Shown here piece by piece: positions 6,944-14,952 of a DNA stretch of 17,492 nucleotides (its first letter is position 1; every line of letters begins with the position of its first letter). The DNA lies in assembly GCA_030611815.1 (NCBI GenBank), contig JAUWPC010000031.1, positions 1 to 17,492 of the forward strand. Direction: 5' to 3'. Under the pieces are notes generated by a model. That model ran no database searches. It was not told the DNA's origin and was given only the letters and a program-made list of their open reading frames with translations. This stretch comes from Desulfobacteraceae bacterium (GTDB taxonomy: Bacteria; Desulfobacterota; DSM-4660; Desulfatiglandales; Desulfatiglandaceae). The position numbers and the translations under genes were made by a program.

Positions 6944-8086
6944 ATGGCCTATCAATTGAATGAAGAACAGCGGATGATACGGGCAATGGTCAGGGATTTT
7001 GCCAGGGAGACCATCATGCCCACTGCTGCCGAAAGGGATAGGACCGGTGAATTCCCTGCGGAAAATCTCAAAAAAATGGGTGAGTTAGGGCTCATGGGCA
7101 TGAACGTGCCGCCCGAATATAACGGCGCTGGTGTGGACACGGTAAGCTATTCCTTAGCCATGCAGGAAATCGCCTATGCCTGCGCCTCCACGGCGGTAGT
7201 TATGTCGGTGCACAACTCGGTGGCCTGTGGACCCATCTATCTTTTCGGCTCAGATTATCTAAAAGAAAACTACTTAAAGACCTTGGCTTCGGGCGAGAAG
7301 ATCGGATCTTTTGCCCTGACAGAGCCGGGCGCCGGTTCTGATCCGGTAGGCCAGAAATCGAAAGCGGTCAAGGATGGGGACAGCTACGTTATCAACGGCA
7401 CCAAGATGTTTATTACTACTGGAAAGAACTCAGATGTCACCGTAGTGACCGCATATACAGACAAAGAAAAGAGACATCGAGGGATCAGTGCATTTGTGGT
7501 GGAGAAGGGGACTCCCGGCTTTTCCGTGGGCAAGGAGGAAAAAAAAATGGGCCTTCGGGCCTCAGACACGGTTGAATTAGTCTTTGAGGACTGCCGGGTG
7601 CCTGCAGAGAATCTCTTGGGAGAGGAGGGCGATGGTTTTCGTATTGCAATGGCCTCTTTAGACGGGGGCCGGATCGGCATCGCATCCCAGTCAGTGGGTG
7701 TAGCCCAGGCCGCCTTGGACGCTGCCGTGAGCTATGCAAAGGAGAGGGTCCAGTTCGGTAAAACCATATCCCAGTTTCAAGGTATCCGATGGATGATAGC
7801 AGATATGGCAACCCAGATAGAAGCTGCCAGACTGCTAACATTTAATGCCGCTGCCATGAGGGACCGGGAAGAGAACTTTTCCCTTGCCGCCTCCATGGCA
7901 AAGGTCTTTGCCTCTGAGATGGCCAATAAGGTGGCCTATAAGGCTCTTCAGATTCATGGTGGATACGGGTACATCCAGGACTTTCCCGTGGAAAGATATT
8001 ACAGGGATGTAAGGGTTTTTACCATCTACGAAGGCACCTCGGAAATCCAGAGAAAGGTGATTGCAAACTACGTGATAGGGAAGTAG
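6944..8086 (+). CDS. Acyl-CoA dehydrogenase, second copy
   Basis: A 380-residue FAD-dependent acyl-CoA dehydrogenase, clearly related to but distinct from the one at 902. Signatures: ALTEPGAGSDPVGQ (FAD loop), KERVQFGKTISQFQ, QIHGGYGYIQDFPVERYYRD, and the terminal TIYEGTSEIQRKV with catalytic Glu363. It differs from the first copy over much of the N-terminal domain, so this is not a recent duplication. It follows the regulator gene by 23 bases, with a GAGGA ribosome site. The GTSEIQR ending is common among short-chain, branched-chain and glutaryl-type dehydrogenases, so the substrate stays open. One copy may serve butyryl-CoA and the other a branched acyl-CoA. Confidence 0.93.
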   Translation: MAYQLNEEQRMIRAMVRDFARETIMPTAAERDRTGEFPAENLKKMGELGLMGMNVPPEYNGAGVDTVSYSLAMQEIAYACASTAVVMSVHNSVACGPIYLFGSDYLKENYLKTLASGEKIGSFALTEPGAGSDPVGQKSKAVKDGDSYVINGTKMFITTGKNSDVTVVTAYTDKEKRHRGISAFVVEKGTPGFSVGKEEKKMGLRASDTVELVFEDCRVPAENLLGEEGDGFRIAMASLDGGRIGIASQSVGVAQAALDAAVSYAKERVQFGKTISQFQGIRWMIADMATQIEAARLLTFNAAAMRDREENFSLAASMAKVFASEMANKVAYKALQIHGGYGYIQDFPVERYYRDVRVFTIYEGTSEIQRKVIANYVIGK

Positions 8087-8090
8087 GTCC

Positions 8091-8115
8091 GATTGCGGAT
8101 TGCGGATTGCGGATT
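8091..8115. repeat. GGATTGC tandem repeat
   Basis: Three tandem copies of GATTGCG words right after the dehydrogenase stop. Related CGCAATCC words in the opposite orientation occur at 6158-6189. Confidence 0.6.
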
Positions 8116-8169
8116 TATGAAAGAACCAGAATCGAGAATTAACAATAACTTTGGTAAAGGAGGAAGGGA

Positions 8170-8685
8170 ATGGCAAAAGAAAATGCTGCTGTAGCTATCT
8201 ATAATACCCACACGCAGGCTGAAGCGGCCATCAAGGAATTGCAGAAATCAGGGATCGACATGAAAAAATTGTCCATTTTGGGCAAGGACTACCATGCCGA
8301 AGAGAACGTGCTGGGCTACTATAATGCGGGCGACCGCATGAAATTCTGGGGTAAGTTAGGGGCCTTCTGGGGAGGGCTCTGGGGTCTGTTGTTCGGCTCT
8401 GCCCTCTTTTTCATTCCCGGGATCGGACATATTGTGGCCTTGGGACCGGTAGGCGGCATGATTGTCGGGGCATTGGAAAACGCGGTGATTGTAGGTGGCC
8501 TGAGCGCTTTAGGTGCAGGTCTCTACAGCATTGGAATTCCAAAAGACAGTGTCATAAAATATGAAACCGCGGTTAAGGCGGACAAGTTTCTTGTCATAGT
8601 TCATGGCACAAAAGATGAAGTGACAAAAGCGAAGGACATTATCAACTCAACCGATCCGGTGGATTCTGAAGTACATTACGCGTAA
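8170..8685 (+). CDS. Glycine-rich membrane-associated protein, DUF1269/general-stress-like
   Basis: A 171-residue protein. The N-terminal 45 residues look like a small alpha/beta domain (AVAIYNTHTQAEAAIKELQK). Residues about 62-125 are a long glycine- and alanine-rich hydrophobic region (GAFWGGLWGLLFGSALFFIP, then GPVGGMIVGAL and GGLSALGAGL), and the C-terminal part returns to a soluble beta-alpha pattern (DKFLVIVHGTKDEVTKAKDI). This layout fits the DUF1269 / YflT-like general stress proteins, whose biochemical role is unknown. AAAGGAGG (8156-8163) is a strong ribosome site. It is not obviously part of the acyl-CoA module and may be transcribed with the dehydrogenase before it (83-base gap). 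Confidence 0.8.
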   Translation: MAKENAAVAIYNTHTQAEAAIKELQKSGIDMKKLSILGKDYHAEENVLGYYNAGDRMKFWGKLGAFWGGLWGLLFGSALFFIPGIGHIVALGPVGGMIVGALENAVIVGGLSALGAGLYSIGIPKDSVIKYETAVKADKFLVIVHGTKDEVTKAKDIINSTDPVDSEVHYA

Positions 8686-8748
8686 TTGAGTGAAGTGGAG
8701 TCGATTTATCAGATGTAGCCGTTCACGGGTGATACGTTTTTACCCCTT

Positions 8749-8770
8749 TGCGTCTTTGCGTCTTTGCGCG
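8749..8770. repeat. CTTTGCGT tandem repeat
   Basis: Three tandem TTTGCGTC words in the space between the stress-like gene (+) and the threonine ammonia-lyase (-). This is another member of the short-word intergenic repeats; no protein is encoded. A weak CCTGA-GGT-TCAGG hairpin follows, too short to call a terminator. Confidence 0.5.
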
Positions 8771-8788
8771 AGGCCTGAGGTTCAGGTC

Positions 8789-10000
8789 CTAAAAGGCCTG
8801 TTTCACCCCATAGCCTGCATTTCTTAGCTTATCCACTACCTCTCTCGCGTGGTCGTGCCCGCGGGTCTCCAGGTTTAGGATTACACTGGAGACCTCTATC
8901 GGATTCTGCAGGTCCAGCCGGTCATGAAAGATATGGAGGATATTGGCTTTTTCATTCGCGATTATCCCCAATAGTCTATTGAGGGAGCCCGGGATATCAA
9001 GGAGATTGACTTCCAACCTGATAAGTCTCCCCATCTTAACAGCTCCCCTCTCAAGAATGCGGTCTACCGTATTTAGCTCGATATTGCCGCCGCTTATGAT
9101 CAGGATATATTGTTTTGCCTTTGTGGAGATCTGACCATCCATAAGGGCCGCAAGAGGAGTGGCGCCCGCCCCTTCAGCGATAATATTAGCCTTATCCATA
9201 AGGCTTAGAACTGCACCGGCAATCCCTTCCTCTTCCACTGAAACCATTTCATCTACATATTTCTGAATGATAGGGAAAGTAAGATCACCCGGCCGGTTTA
9301 CCGCGATCCCGTCGGCAAGTGTGGGACCGATATCTACGGTTACAGGGGCCTTTTTTTCCAAGGACCTGATCATTGAAGGACAACTGTTTGTCTGCACGCC
9401 GATAACGCGGACACCTGGACAGAGGGTCTTTGTTGAAAGGGCGATTCCTGATATGAGTCCTCCTCCGCCGACGGGTACCACAACGGCCACATCATTGCCC
9501 AACATATCGTCAAGCTCCAGACCGATGGTGCCTTGCCCTGCAATTACATGGGGGTCATCAAAGGCAGGAATAAGGATTTTGCCCTTTTCCCGGCAAAGTT
9601 CTATGGCATGGGAGCAGGCATCGTTGTAGTGAGTCCCTGAGAGTATCACCTCTGCCCCATACTCCTTTACAGCTAACAGTTTTCTTATGGATACGTCTTC
9701 GGGCATGATCAGGGTAGCTTTTGTCCCCAATCTCGCCGATGCCCAGGCAACGCCTTGAGCGTGATTTCCTGCCGAGGCTGCTATAATCCCCCTTTGTTTC
9801 TCCTCGGGACTCAATTGAGAAATTCGATTATAAGCGCCCCGGACCTTAAAGGCCCCTGTTTCCTGGAGGTTTTCGAGCTTCAGAAATATCTCAGGCCCCA
9901 AAAGCCTGGTGAAATAACCGGAACGAACCAGAGGAGAGGGATGAATCACACCCCTAAGCCTCTCACCCGCCCTCTCTATATCTTTGAATTGTGGTGCCAT
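8789..10000 (-). CDS. ilvA: Threonine ammonia-lyase with C-terminal ACT domain
   Basis: A 403-residue PLP enzyme that converts L-threonine to 2-oxobutanoate and ammonia, either for isoleucine synthesis or for threonine breakdown to propionyl groups. The PLP lysine is Lys52 in ETGAFKVRGAYNR (47-59). Other fold-type II motifs are ASAGNHAQG (75-83), VGGGGLISG (177-185) and SGGNIEL (303-309). Residues about 324-403 form one ACT domain (IRLEVNLLDIPGSLNRLLGI), a typical amino-acid-sensing regulatory unit. The length matches the single-ACT short form common in deltaproteobacteria, shorter than E. coli IlvA (514) and longer than TdcB (329). Upstream of the ATG a stop codon lies four codons away in frame, so this is the furthest ATG, although no good Shine-Dalgarno is seen. 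It could be named ilvA or tdcB. Confidence 0.94.
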   Translation of the reverse strand: MAPQFKDIERAGERLRGVIHPSPLVRSGYFTRLLGPEIFLKLENLQETGAFKVRGAYNRISQLSPEEKQRGIIAASAGNHAQGVAWASARLGTKATLIMPEDVSIRKLLAVKEYGAEVILSGTHYNDACSHAIELCREKGKILIPAFDDPHVIAGQGTIGLELDDMLGNDVAVVVPVGGGGLISGIALSTKTLCPGVRVIGVQTNSCPSMIRSLEKKAPVTVDIGPTLADGIAVNRPGDLTFPIIQKYVDEMVSVEEEGIAGAVLSLMDKANIIAEGAGATPLAALMDGQISTKAKQYILIISGGNIELNTVDRILERGAVKMGRLIRLEVNLLDIPGSLNRLLGIIANEKANILHIFHDRLDLQNPIEVSSVILNLETRGHDHAREVVDKLRNAGYGVKQAF

Positions 10001-10012
10001 GTTTATCTGATT

Positions 10013-10209
10013 TCATAATCATACTCATAATCTTAATCATACTCTTTTAGCCTTGATCATCGTTTCCGCTGGAAACCTTCATTCCCTTAGGAGTTCAGAC
10101 GTCAGCCTTTTTGGGGTAGTCTAAGCAATGATCACTGTCCTCTTTTACAGCCTATTTCAGGGATGTTCGATTATGATTACGATTAAGATTATGAGTAAGA
10201 AAATAATCC
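10013..10209. repeat. AATCATAATC inverted-repeat element, copy A (with a longer centre)
   Basis: The arms contain a perfect 17-bp inverted repeat: TACTCATAATCTTAATC at 10022-10038 and its complement at 10181-10197. The 26 bases before the right arm (10143-10168) match the spacers of two other copies (11050-11075 and 14764-14789). Copy A has about 95 extra bases after its left arm, flanked by CTCTTTTAG and CTCTTTTAC. The right arm overlaps the last codons of the macro-domain gene. Confidence 0.75.
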
Positions 10210-10709
10210 GACACATCCTGATAGGTCTTTAAAACCTTTTCTCCAAAGCAGACAAAGATCACCTCTTTTACAGTATCATCACTTTCAAGAAATCGCTTTG
10301 TTTCCTTCATCGCTATTTCAGTGGCCCGGTCCAAAGGGAACCTGTAGGCGCCGGTACTGATAGAGGGAAAGGCGATGGTTTTGGCGCCTGTATCCACTGC
10401 CGCCCGAAGGCTGTTCTTGTAACAGTTGGCTAAGAGGGCATCTTCATTTTTATGACCCCCGGCCCAAACAGGCCCCACCGTATGGATCACCCATCTGGCA
10501 GGGAGGCGATAACCCCTGCTAACCCTGGCCTCGCCCGTGGGGCAACCGCCTATCTGCCTGGTCTCTTCTAAAAGCTCCGGCCCGGCCGCCCTGTGTATGG
10601 CCCCATCAACCCCTCCCCCTCCCAAAAGAGTAGTGTTGGCCGCATTGACAATAGCGTCCACCGCCTGCTTTGTTATGTCTCCCTCAATGATTTTCACTCT
10701 CTCTTTCAT
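10152..10709 (-). CDS. Macro-domain protein (O-acetyl-ADP-ribose deacetylase / ADP-ribosyl-hydrolase type)
   Basis: A 185-residue single macro domain of the MacroD/YmdB kind, which binds ADP-ribose and hydrolyses O-acetyl-ADP-ribose or mono-ADP-ribose on proteins. Motifs: GDIT (10-13), VNAANTTLLGGGGVDGAIHR (21-40), GYRLPARWVIHTVGPVW (66-82) and FPSISTGAYRFPLDRA (114-129), covering the adenine, catalytic-loop and phosphate contacts. The ATG at 10709 is preferred: GGGGG lies five bases before it, and a TTG one codon upstream is the only extension. The last 15 residues (LTHNLNRNHNRTSLK) are encoded by repeat copy A and look grafted on compared with normal ~175-residue family members. No nearby ADP-ribosyltransferase or sirtuin is seen, so the partner is unknown. 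Confidence 0.93.
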   Translation of the reverse strand: MKERVKIIEGDITKQAVDAIVNAANTTLLGGGGVDGAIHRAAGPELLEETRQIGGCPTGEARVSRGYRLPARWVIHTVGPVWAGGHKNEDALLANCYKNSLRAAVDTGAKTIAFPSISTGAYRFPLDRATEIAMKETKRFLESDDTVKEVIFVCFGEKVLKTYQDVSDYFLTHNLNRNHNRTSLK

Positions 10710-11018
10710 CAAAACCCCCTACGCCCTCTCTGTTTTTCCACACGTGGCAATGTTCAGAAAGTCAAATCCTTATTTTCATCCATATCATATCAGTTCTCAC
10801 ATTCATTCGCTACTGCAAAACTCTGTCTCGCATGCGCCGTGAGATCTGGAAACCATTTCACCGGGATAGATCAAGATGAACGCACCCTCTATTGCTATTA
10901 TTTTGCACTACCATTAGTGATTTACAAATTATTTCCTTCGAAAAAACAAGCCCCTTTATCCGCTAATAGTCATAAGTGCTTGATTACAAGACGCTAATGG
11001 CCTATCCAGGGCAAAGTT

Positions 11019-11104
11019 CATAATCATACTCGTAATTTTAATCATACTCTTTTACAGTCTGCCTGAGAAATGTTCGATTATGAGTAAGATTATGATTATG
11101 AGTA
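11019..11104. repeat. AATCATAATC inverted-repeat element, copy B
   Basis: The left arm (11019-11049) and right arm (11076-11104) are imperfect complements built from AATCAT/ATGATT words. They enclose a 26-base spacer (11050-11075) that matches the spacers of copies A and C: TT.TACAG at the start and ATGTT near the end are constant. It lies free of genes. Confidence 0.7.
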
Positions 11105-11692
11105 AAAACATAATCTGAGTGGTAAAATCCCTGTTTGGTTACAGCTTGTCTGGGTTAGTCCTTGACTTGGGGTTATATATTGGATACTTTTTTAGGGTAA
11201 AATTTGGTACTTGTAGGTATATTTATGGGAAGCGTTACCCAAAAGAAATTCTCAATCAGTGTCAATCAAATTACCATCCCCAGAGGAGGTGCCTTGTTTT
11301 TGTTGGTCCTGGAAGGTACGCTGATTTAAGTGCCTAAAGTTAAGGAACTTCGTGACATTTTATAAGGGATGGTTTTCTCAAGGCCTGCCCGCCATTGCCA
11401 ACCTTTTGGGATATGCCCACTTCCGTACATGACAGGCGAGGCAGGCGGGCCTACGCGACAAATCAGACCAAGGGACTCGGGTAATATGTAGTCAAGGATT
11501 TCGACCGTCCTGTCTGCCGAGAGGCACAGTAACAGTTCGCTCAGCCAAGACCTTGATCGAGAACTTTGGCCGGCCAATCAGAAACAAGTGACTTGAAATT
11601 GTTTTTTCAAGAATTAGAATATCAAGCATAAATGAACTACGCCGCCGCAAGCAGCGGGGTATCCAAATGAGAGTTTTATCTTTTCTAACGCA

Positions 11693-11710
11693 GTTCCGCC
11701 GAGGCGGAAC
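11693..11710. repeat. 18-bp perfect palindrome
   Basis: GTTCCGCCGAGGCGGAAC has 8 complementary bases on each side of GA. It lies in the palindrome-rich spacer 130 bases before prfB. It may be a hairpin or a protein-binding site; no further clue. Confidence 0.5.
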
Positions 11711-11725
11711 GGGGAATTAAACCCT

Positions 11726-11814
11726 ACAGATTTCGCATTGCCCTTCAATTGATAGTAATCCGTGTAACCTGCCCGCTCGTGCCTTGCAATGGCAGGCGGG
11801 TCTGCGAAATCTGT
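11726..11814. repeat. 89-bp element with 12-bp inverted ends, holding 45-bp repeat copy 2
   Basis: The ends are perfect complements: ACAGATTTCGCA (11726-11737) and TGCGAAATCTGT (11803-11814). Inside is copy 2 (11764-11808) of the 45-bp palindromic repeat found between the mutase subunits. The whole can fold as a long outer stem with an inner CCCGC/GCGGG hairpin. It ends 28 bases before the prfB start, so it may lie in the prfB 5' leader. Confidence 0.65.
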
Positions 11815-11842
11815 GGATTAAAACTGTGTCAGGAGGTGTACA

Positions 11843-12938
11843 ATGTTCGAAGAAATTACTGAAAACATCGATGCTATTATGGTTCAACTTGATGAGCTAA
11901 GAGGTCATCTTTGACCTGGCCAACAATGAAGAGGAACTTGAAAAAATTGAAAAAATGATGTCCAACCCCAATTTCTGGCAGCAGAACCAGGAAGAGGTTT
12001 CCCGTCTGAGTCAGGAGAGGGCCTTATTAAGGGAAAAGATCGATACATGGCAAACACTTCACAAAGAGGCAGAAGACGCCAAACTCCTTGCTGAGATCGC
12101 CCAGGAAGAGGAAGACACCTCCTCTCTGAAAGAGGTAAGTAACGATGTGGCTGGGATCCAGAGAGCGATCAAAGGGCTCGAATTTCAGGCCCTGCTCGGA
12201 GATCCGGATGACAAGCGAAATGCCATCGTAGCAATCAATGCAGGAGCAGGGGGAACTGAGGCCCAGGACTGGGTGGAAATGCTCTTCAGGATGTACACTC
12301 GATGGGGTGAAAACAAGGGTATGAAGGTCCAGGTCATTGACTATCTCCCGGGAGATGAGGCCGGCATAAAAAACGTCACCTTTACGATAACTGGGCCTTA
12401 CGCATATGGGTACCTGAAATCGGAACATGGGATACATCGTATGGTCAGGATCTCTCCGTTTGATGCCACAGGGAGGAGGCACACATCCTTTGCCTCGCTG
12501 TCTGTTTTACCGGAAGTTGACACGGATATCACCATCGAAGTGGATGAAAATGACCTTCGCATTGACACGTACAGGGCCAGCGGTCCAGGGGGCCAGCATG
12601 TGAACAAGACCAGTTCGGCAGTGAGAATTACCCACCTCCCCACAGGAATTGTAACCCAGTGTCAAAATGAGAAATCCCAGCATCGCAACAGGGAAATGGC
12701 AATGAAGGTGCTGAAGGCAAAGCTATACGATGTTGAAAAGGGAAAACTGGATAAGAAGAAACAAGAGATGCACCAGAATCAAAAAGAGATCGCATGGGGG
12801 AGTCAGATAAGATCTTATGTATTCAACCCTTACAGGCTGGTGAAGGACCACCGGACAAATATTGACGCGGGAAATGTAGAGAAAGTTATGGACGGGGGTA
12901 TCGACATATTTATAGATGCATACCTGAGGATGAAGTAG
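11843..12938 (+). CDS. prfB: Peptide chain release factor 2, with programmed +1 frameshift
   Basis: RF2 ends translation at UGA and UAA. The gene starts at ATG 11843 after AGGAGGTG (11832-11839), reads 23 codons to CTT, meets in-frame TGA (11912-11914), and continues in the +1 frame from GAC 11913 to the stop at 12938, giving 364 residues (E. coli RF2 has 365). Domains: an N-terminal helical bundle, the anticodon-like tripeptide SPF (full-length residues 204-206, in RISPFDATGRRH) that reads UGA/UAA, and the peptidyl-hydrolysis motif GGQ (249-251, in ASGPGGQHVNKTSSAVR). These positions are one less than in E. coli, which supports the frameshift reading. It converges with the amidase gene 9 bases away. 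Without the shift only a 23-residue peptide would be made. Confidence 0.96.
11898..11915 (+). promoter_or_regulatory. prfB +1 frameshift site (autoregulatory)
   Basis: The string TAAGAGGTCATCTTTGAC has an internal Shine-Dalgarno-like AGAGGT, a 3-base spacer, the slippery CTT codon and TGA followed by C. This is the arrangement known from E. coli prfB (AGGGGG TAT CTT TGA C). When RF2 is scarce, ribosomes pause at TGA and slip forward by one base, so RF2 controls its own synthesis. Confidence 0.95.
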
Positions 12939-12947
12939 GAAATCCAA

Positions 12948-14672
12948 TCACCCTCCCTGATAGACCTGATCGATACTACGGATATAGGAACTTATGCCTG
13001 CATAGATCCCTTCTGCCACTCTTTCCTGATATTTTTTGTTCATAAGCCTCTTTCTCTCTCTGCTATTGGTCAGAAAGCCTACCTCCACGAGGATAGCCGG
13101 CATTTGCGCGCCAATGAGGACATAAAAAGGAGCCTGCTTTACACCTAAGCTTTTGATTTTTTTATACCTTTTTTTGGTGTTTTCTACCATCCCCTCCTGT
13201 ACGTGATGGGCTAACCTGCTCGACTCATAGATCTTGGTATTTAACATCAGATCGTTCAAGATGGTCTGGAGGTCGCTTATATTCTTTTCTGATGTGGCAT
13301 TCTCCCTTGCTGCCACCATTACCGCCCTCTCATCAGTTGCCATGTTCAGAAAATAGGTCTCTAATCCATGAATCCTGCTATTCCTGTGGGCATTGACGTG
13401 TAATGAAATGAACAGGTCAGCCTTTTTCATATTGGCAATGGCTGTCCTCCGCTCTAAAGATAAAAAGATGTCTTTATCCCGGGTGAGAAAGACTTCGCAA
13501 CCGATCTTTTTTCTTAGTTCTTTGGCCAAAAATTTGGCAATACTCAGCGTAATATTCTTTTCTTTATAACGTCCTCCAATCCGGCAACCAGAATCTTTCC
13601 CACCATGACCAGGGTCGATCACAATTCTCTTAACATTCAAGCCGAGCTGCCTCGCTAAAGAGACCGCCTTGGCAGGCTTCTTCTCCTTCCTTATACCCTT
13701 CCTTACAGCCCTCTTCTTTGACGCAAGCTCCGGTCTGATCCTGGTTTCGCCTTTTTTAAACCTGTGCACATCCACCACTATTCTAAACGGGTCATAGAGG
13801 TGGAAGACATTATAACCCCCGATTTTTTCTATATCCAGAACAACACGCACCGTGTTTTTGGTATACTGGCCTGCCCTGGCCATTCGAAGCAAATCATCCT
13901 TAATCGGAACCACGCTATCAATACTCTTAGAGACACGAGCATTTTTGAGATCTAAATAAAGCCTGCGTGGTTTCTTGTGATCGGGATCAGCCTTCAATAA
14001 ATGGTGCTCATATTTCACAGGGCCTTGGACATCAATCACTACCCGCGTGTAGCTGGGAGTTGACCAGTAGCGGATATCTTTGACAGGCACTCGTTTGGAT
14101 TTAGAGAGAGGGGCGCTGCCCAGCCCTTTCTTTTCATTCTTCTTGCGCAGGGTCACGGCAAGCTTGTTGAGCATCTGCTTGGCCTTGGGCCGCATGTCTC
14201 CGGAGGGGAAGTTTATTTCTACCTTTAAGAATTCAACATAAGCCCGGGCAGGGTCCTTCCTGAATTTATAAAATATTTCCCCGATCTTATATTGAGCATC
14301 ATCTGCAAGAGAATGGCCTTTATGTTTACCAGCCAGACTTCTGTAAAGAGCAAGCGCTTCATTTAGATCTTTCGAGCTCCCCGAGTACCTGTAAAGCCCG
14401 GTGTAAAGGTTGGCCGAATGGTAAAGCGCCCAAGCAGCCTGATTGCTCTTGGGATAAACCTTGTAAACCTTTTTATAAAGACGAATGCATTTTAACCAGT
14501 TATGGCGGTATTTCCTTTTTTTGGATGATTTATCCAGGGCCTTCCTGCACTGGTCGGCTCGCGTGAGAAACGTAGCTGGCCCACTCTTGGTCTTGCAGAA
14601 GGCCTCAGGCGCTGCAAATAAGAAACCCGCCACAATCACAAGCATCCATATGTAATAGATCCTGTTTTTCAA
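12948..14672 (-). CDS. N-acetylmuramoyl-L-alanine amidase (TPR-like, AMIN and Amidase_3 domains)
   Basis: A 574-residue exported zinc amidase that cuts the amide bond between MurNAc and the stem peptide, usually during cell separation. Residues 1-26 are a signal peptide (MKNRIYYIWMLVIVAGFLFA, cleavage near AFC). Residues about 35-175 are helical TPR-like repeats (ALYHSANLY, DDAQYKIGEIFYKF). Residues about 195-305 form an AMIN domain that targets the division site, and 349-565 the Amidase_3 domain. Zinc ligands are His356 (DPGHGG), Glu371 (KEKNITL) and His425 (SLHVNA); the catalytic Glu is Glu530 (LVEVGFLTN). All are present, so it should be active. The start is TTG: no ATG lies upstream before an in-frame stop, and the first internal ATG (residue 10) would remove the positive n-region. 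It is convergent with prfB. Confidence 0.94.
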   Translation of the reverse strand: MKNRIYYIWMLVIVAGFLFAAPEAFCKTKSGPATFLTRADQCRKALDKSSKKRKYRHNWLKCIRLYKKVYKVYPKSNQAAWALYHSANLYTGLYRYSGSSKDLNEALALYRSLAGKHKGHSLADDAQYKIGEIFYKFRKDPARAYVEFLKVEINFPSGDMRPKAKQMLNKLAVTLRKKNEKKGLGSAPLSKSKRVPVKDIRYWSTPSYTRVVIDVQGPVKYEHHLLKADPDHKKPRRLYLDLKNARVSKSIDSVVPIKDDLLRMARAGQYTKNTVRVVLDIEKIGGYNVFHLYDPFRIVVDVHRFKKGETRIRPELASKKRAVRKGIRKEKKPAKAVSLARQLGLNVKRIVIDPGHGGKDSGCRIGGRYKEKNITLSIAKFLAKELRKKIGCEVFLTRDKDIFLSLERRTAIANMKKADLFISLHVNAHRNSRIHGLETYFLNMATDERAVMVAARENATSEKNISDLQTILNDLMLNTKIYESSRLAHHVQEGMVENTKKRYKKIKSLGVKQAPFYVLIGAQMPAILVEVGFLTNSRERKRLMNKKYQERVAEGIYAGISSYIRSIDQVYQGG

Positions 14673-14719
14673 AATAAATAATCCATCTGTATCAAATTAG
14701 TTATGCCTTTGCTAAGACC

Positions 14720-14812
14720 TCATAATAAAAATCATAATCTTAATCATAATCGTAATCATAATCTTGTACAGCCAGATTGAGAGATGTTTGATTATGAGTA
14801 AGAAAATAATCC
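14720..14812. repeat. AATCATAATC inverted-repeat element, copy C
   Basis: The left arm (about 14720-14763) is built from AATCATAATC words. The 26-base spacer (14764-14789) matches the spacers of copies A and B, and the right arm (14790-14812) reads GATTATGAGTAAGAAAATAA, the same as the end of copy A apart from the middle. It lies upstream of the amidase gene and 90 bases before the insertion sequence. Confidence 0.7.
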
Positions 14813-14905
14813 AAATGGCCGACAATATGGATTAACTGCAGCCTACTAACATCTTTCTTGAACAATCGAGGTCACCGCCGAGTCCCGAATTACGAATTCT
14901 ATAAT

Positions 14906-14931
14906 CTGGGGTATGCACTTGACTGTACCAA
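14906..14931 (+). repeat. IS left terminal inverted repeat
   Basis: 26 bases, identical to the complement of 15920-15945. It lies downstream of the transposase stop codon. Confidence 0.9.
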
Positions 14932-14952
14932 CGACTAAATCTCTTCTACACC

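Larger units (their letters stand above)
10710..11842. other. Gene-poor stretch of 1.1 kb, rich in palindromes
   Basis: I see no convincing gene here. The open frames present have no recognisable motif, poor starts and overlap repeats. It contains repeat copy B (11019-11104), a GCCTGCCCGCC inverted pair (11383-11393 with 11435-11446), an 18-base palindrome GTTCCGCCGAGGCGGAAC (11693-11710) and the 89-base element at 11726-11814. The promoter of prfB should lie in the last part, but I cannot place it. No tRNA-like cloverleaf was found by eye. Confidence 0.6.

Noticed and set aside
10537..10997. Two + strand open frames opposite and after the macro-domain gene
   Set aside because: They overlap a clear minus-strand gene antisense, contain no motif, and their products look random.
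11119..11337. 72-residue + strand frame in the gene-poor region
   Set aside because: GTG start without a ribosome site, no recognisable domain, and located next to repeat copy B.
11541..11583. Short + strand reading resembling the MoaA start (LIENFGRPI)
   Set aside because: Only nine or so residues agree, followed by a stop; no radical-SAM cysteine motif anywhere near. Chance match or a very decayed remnant.
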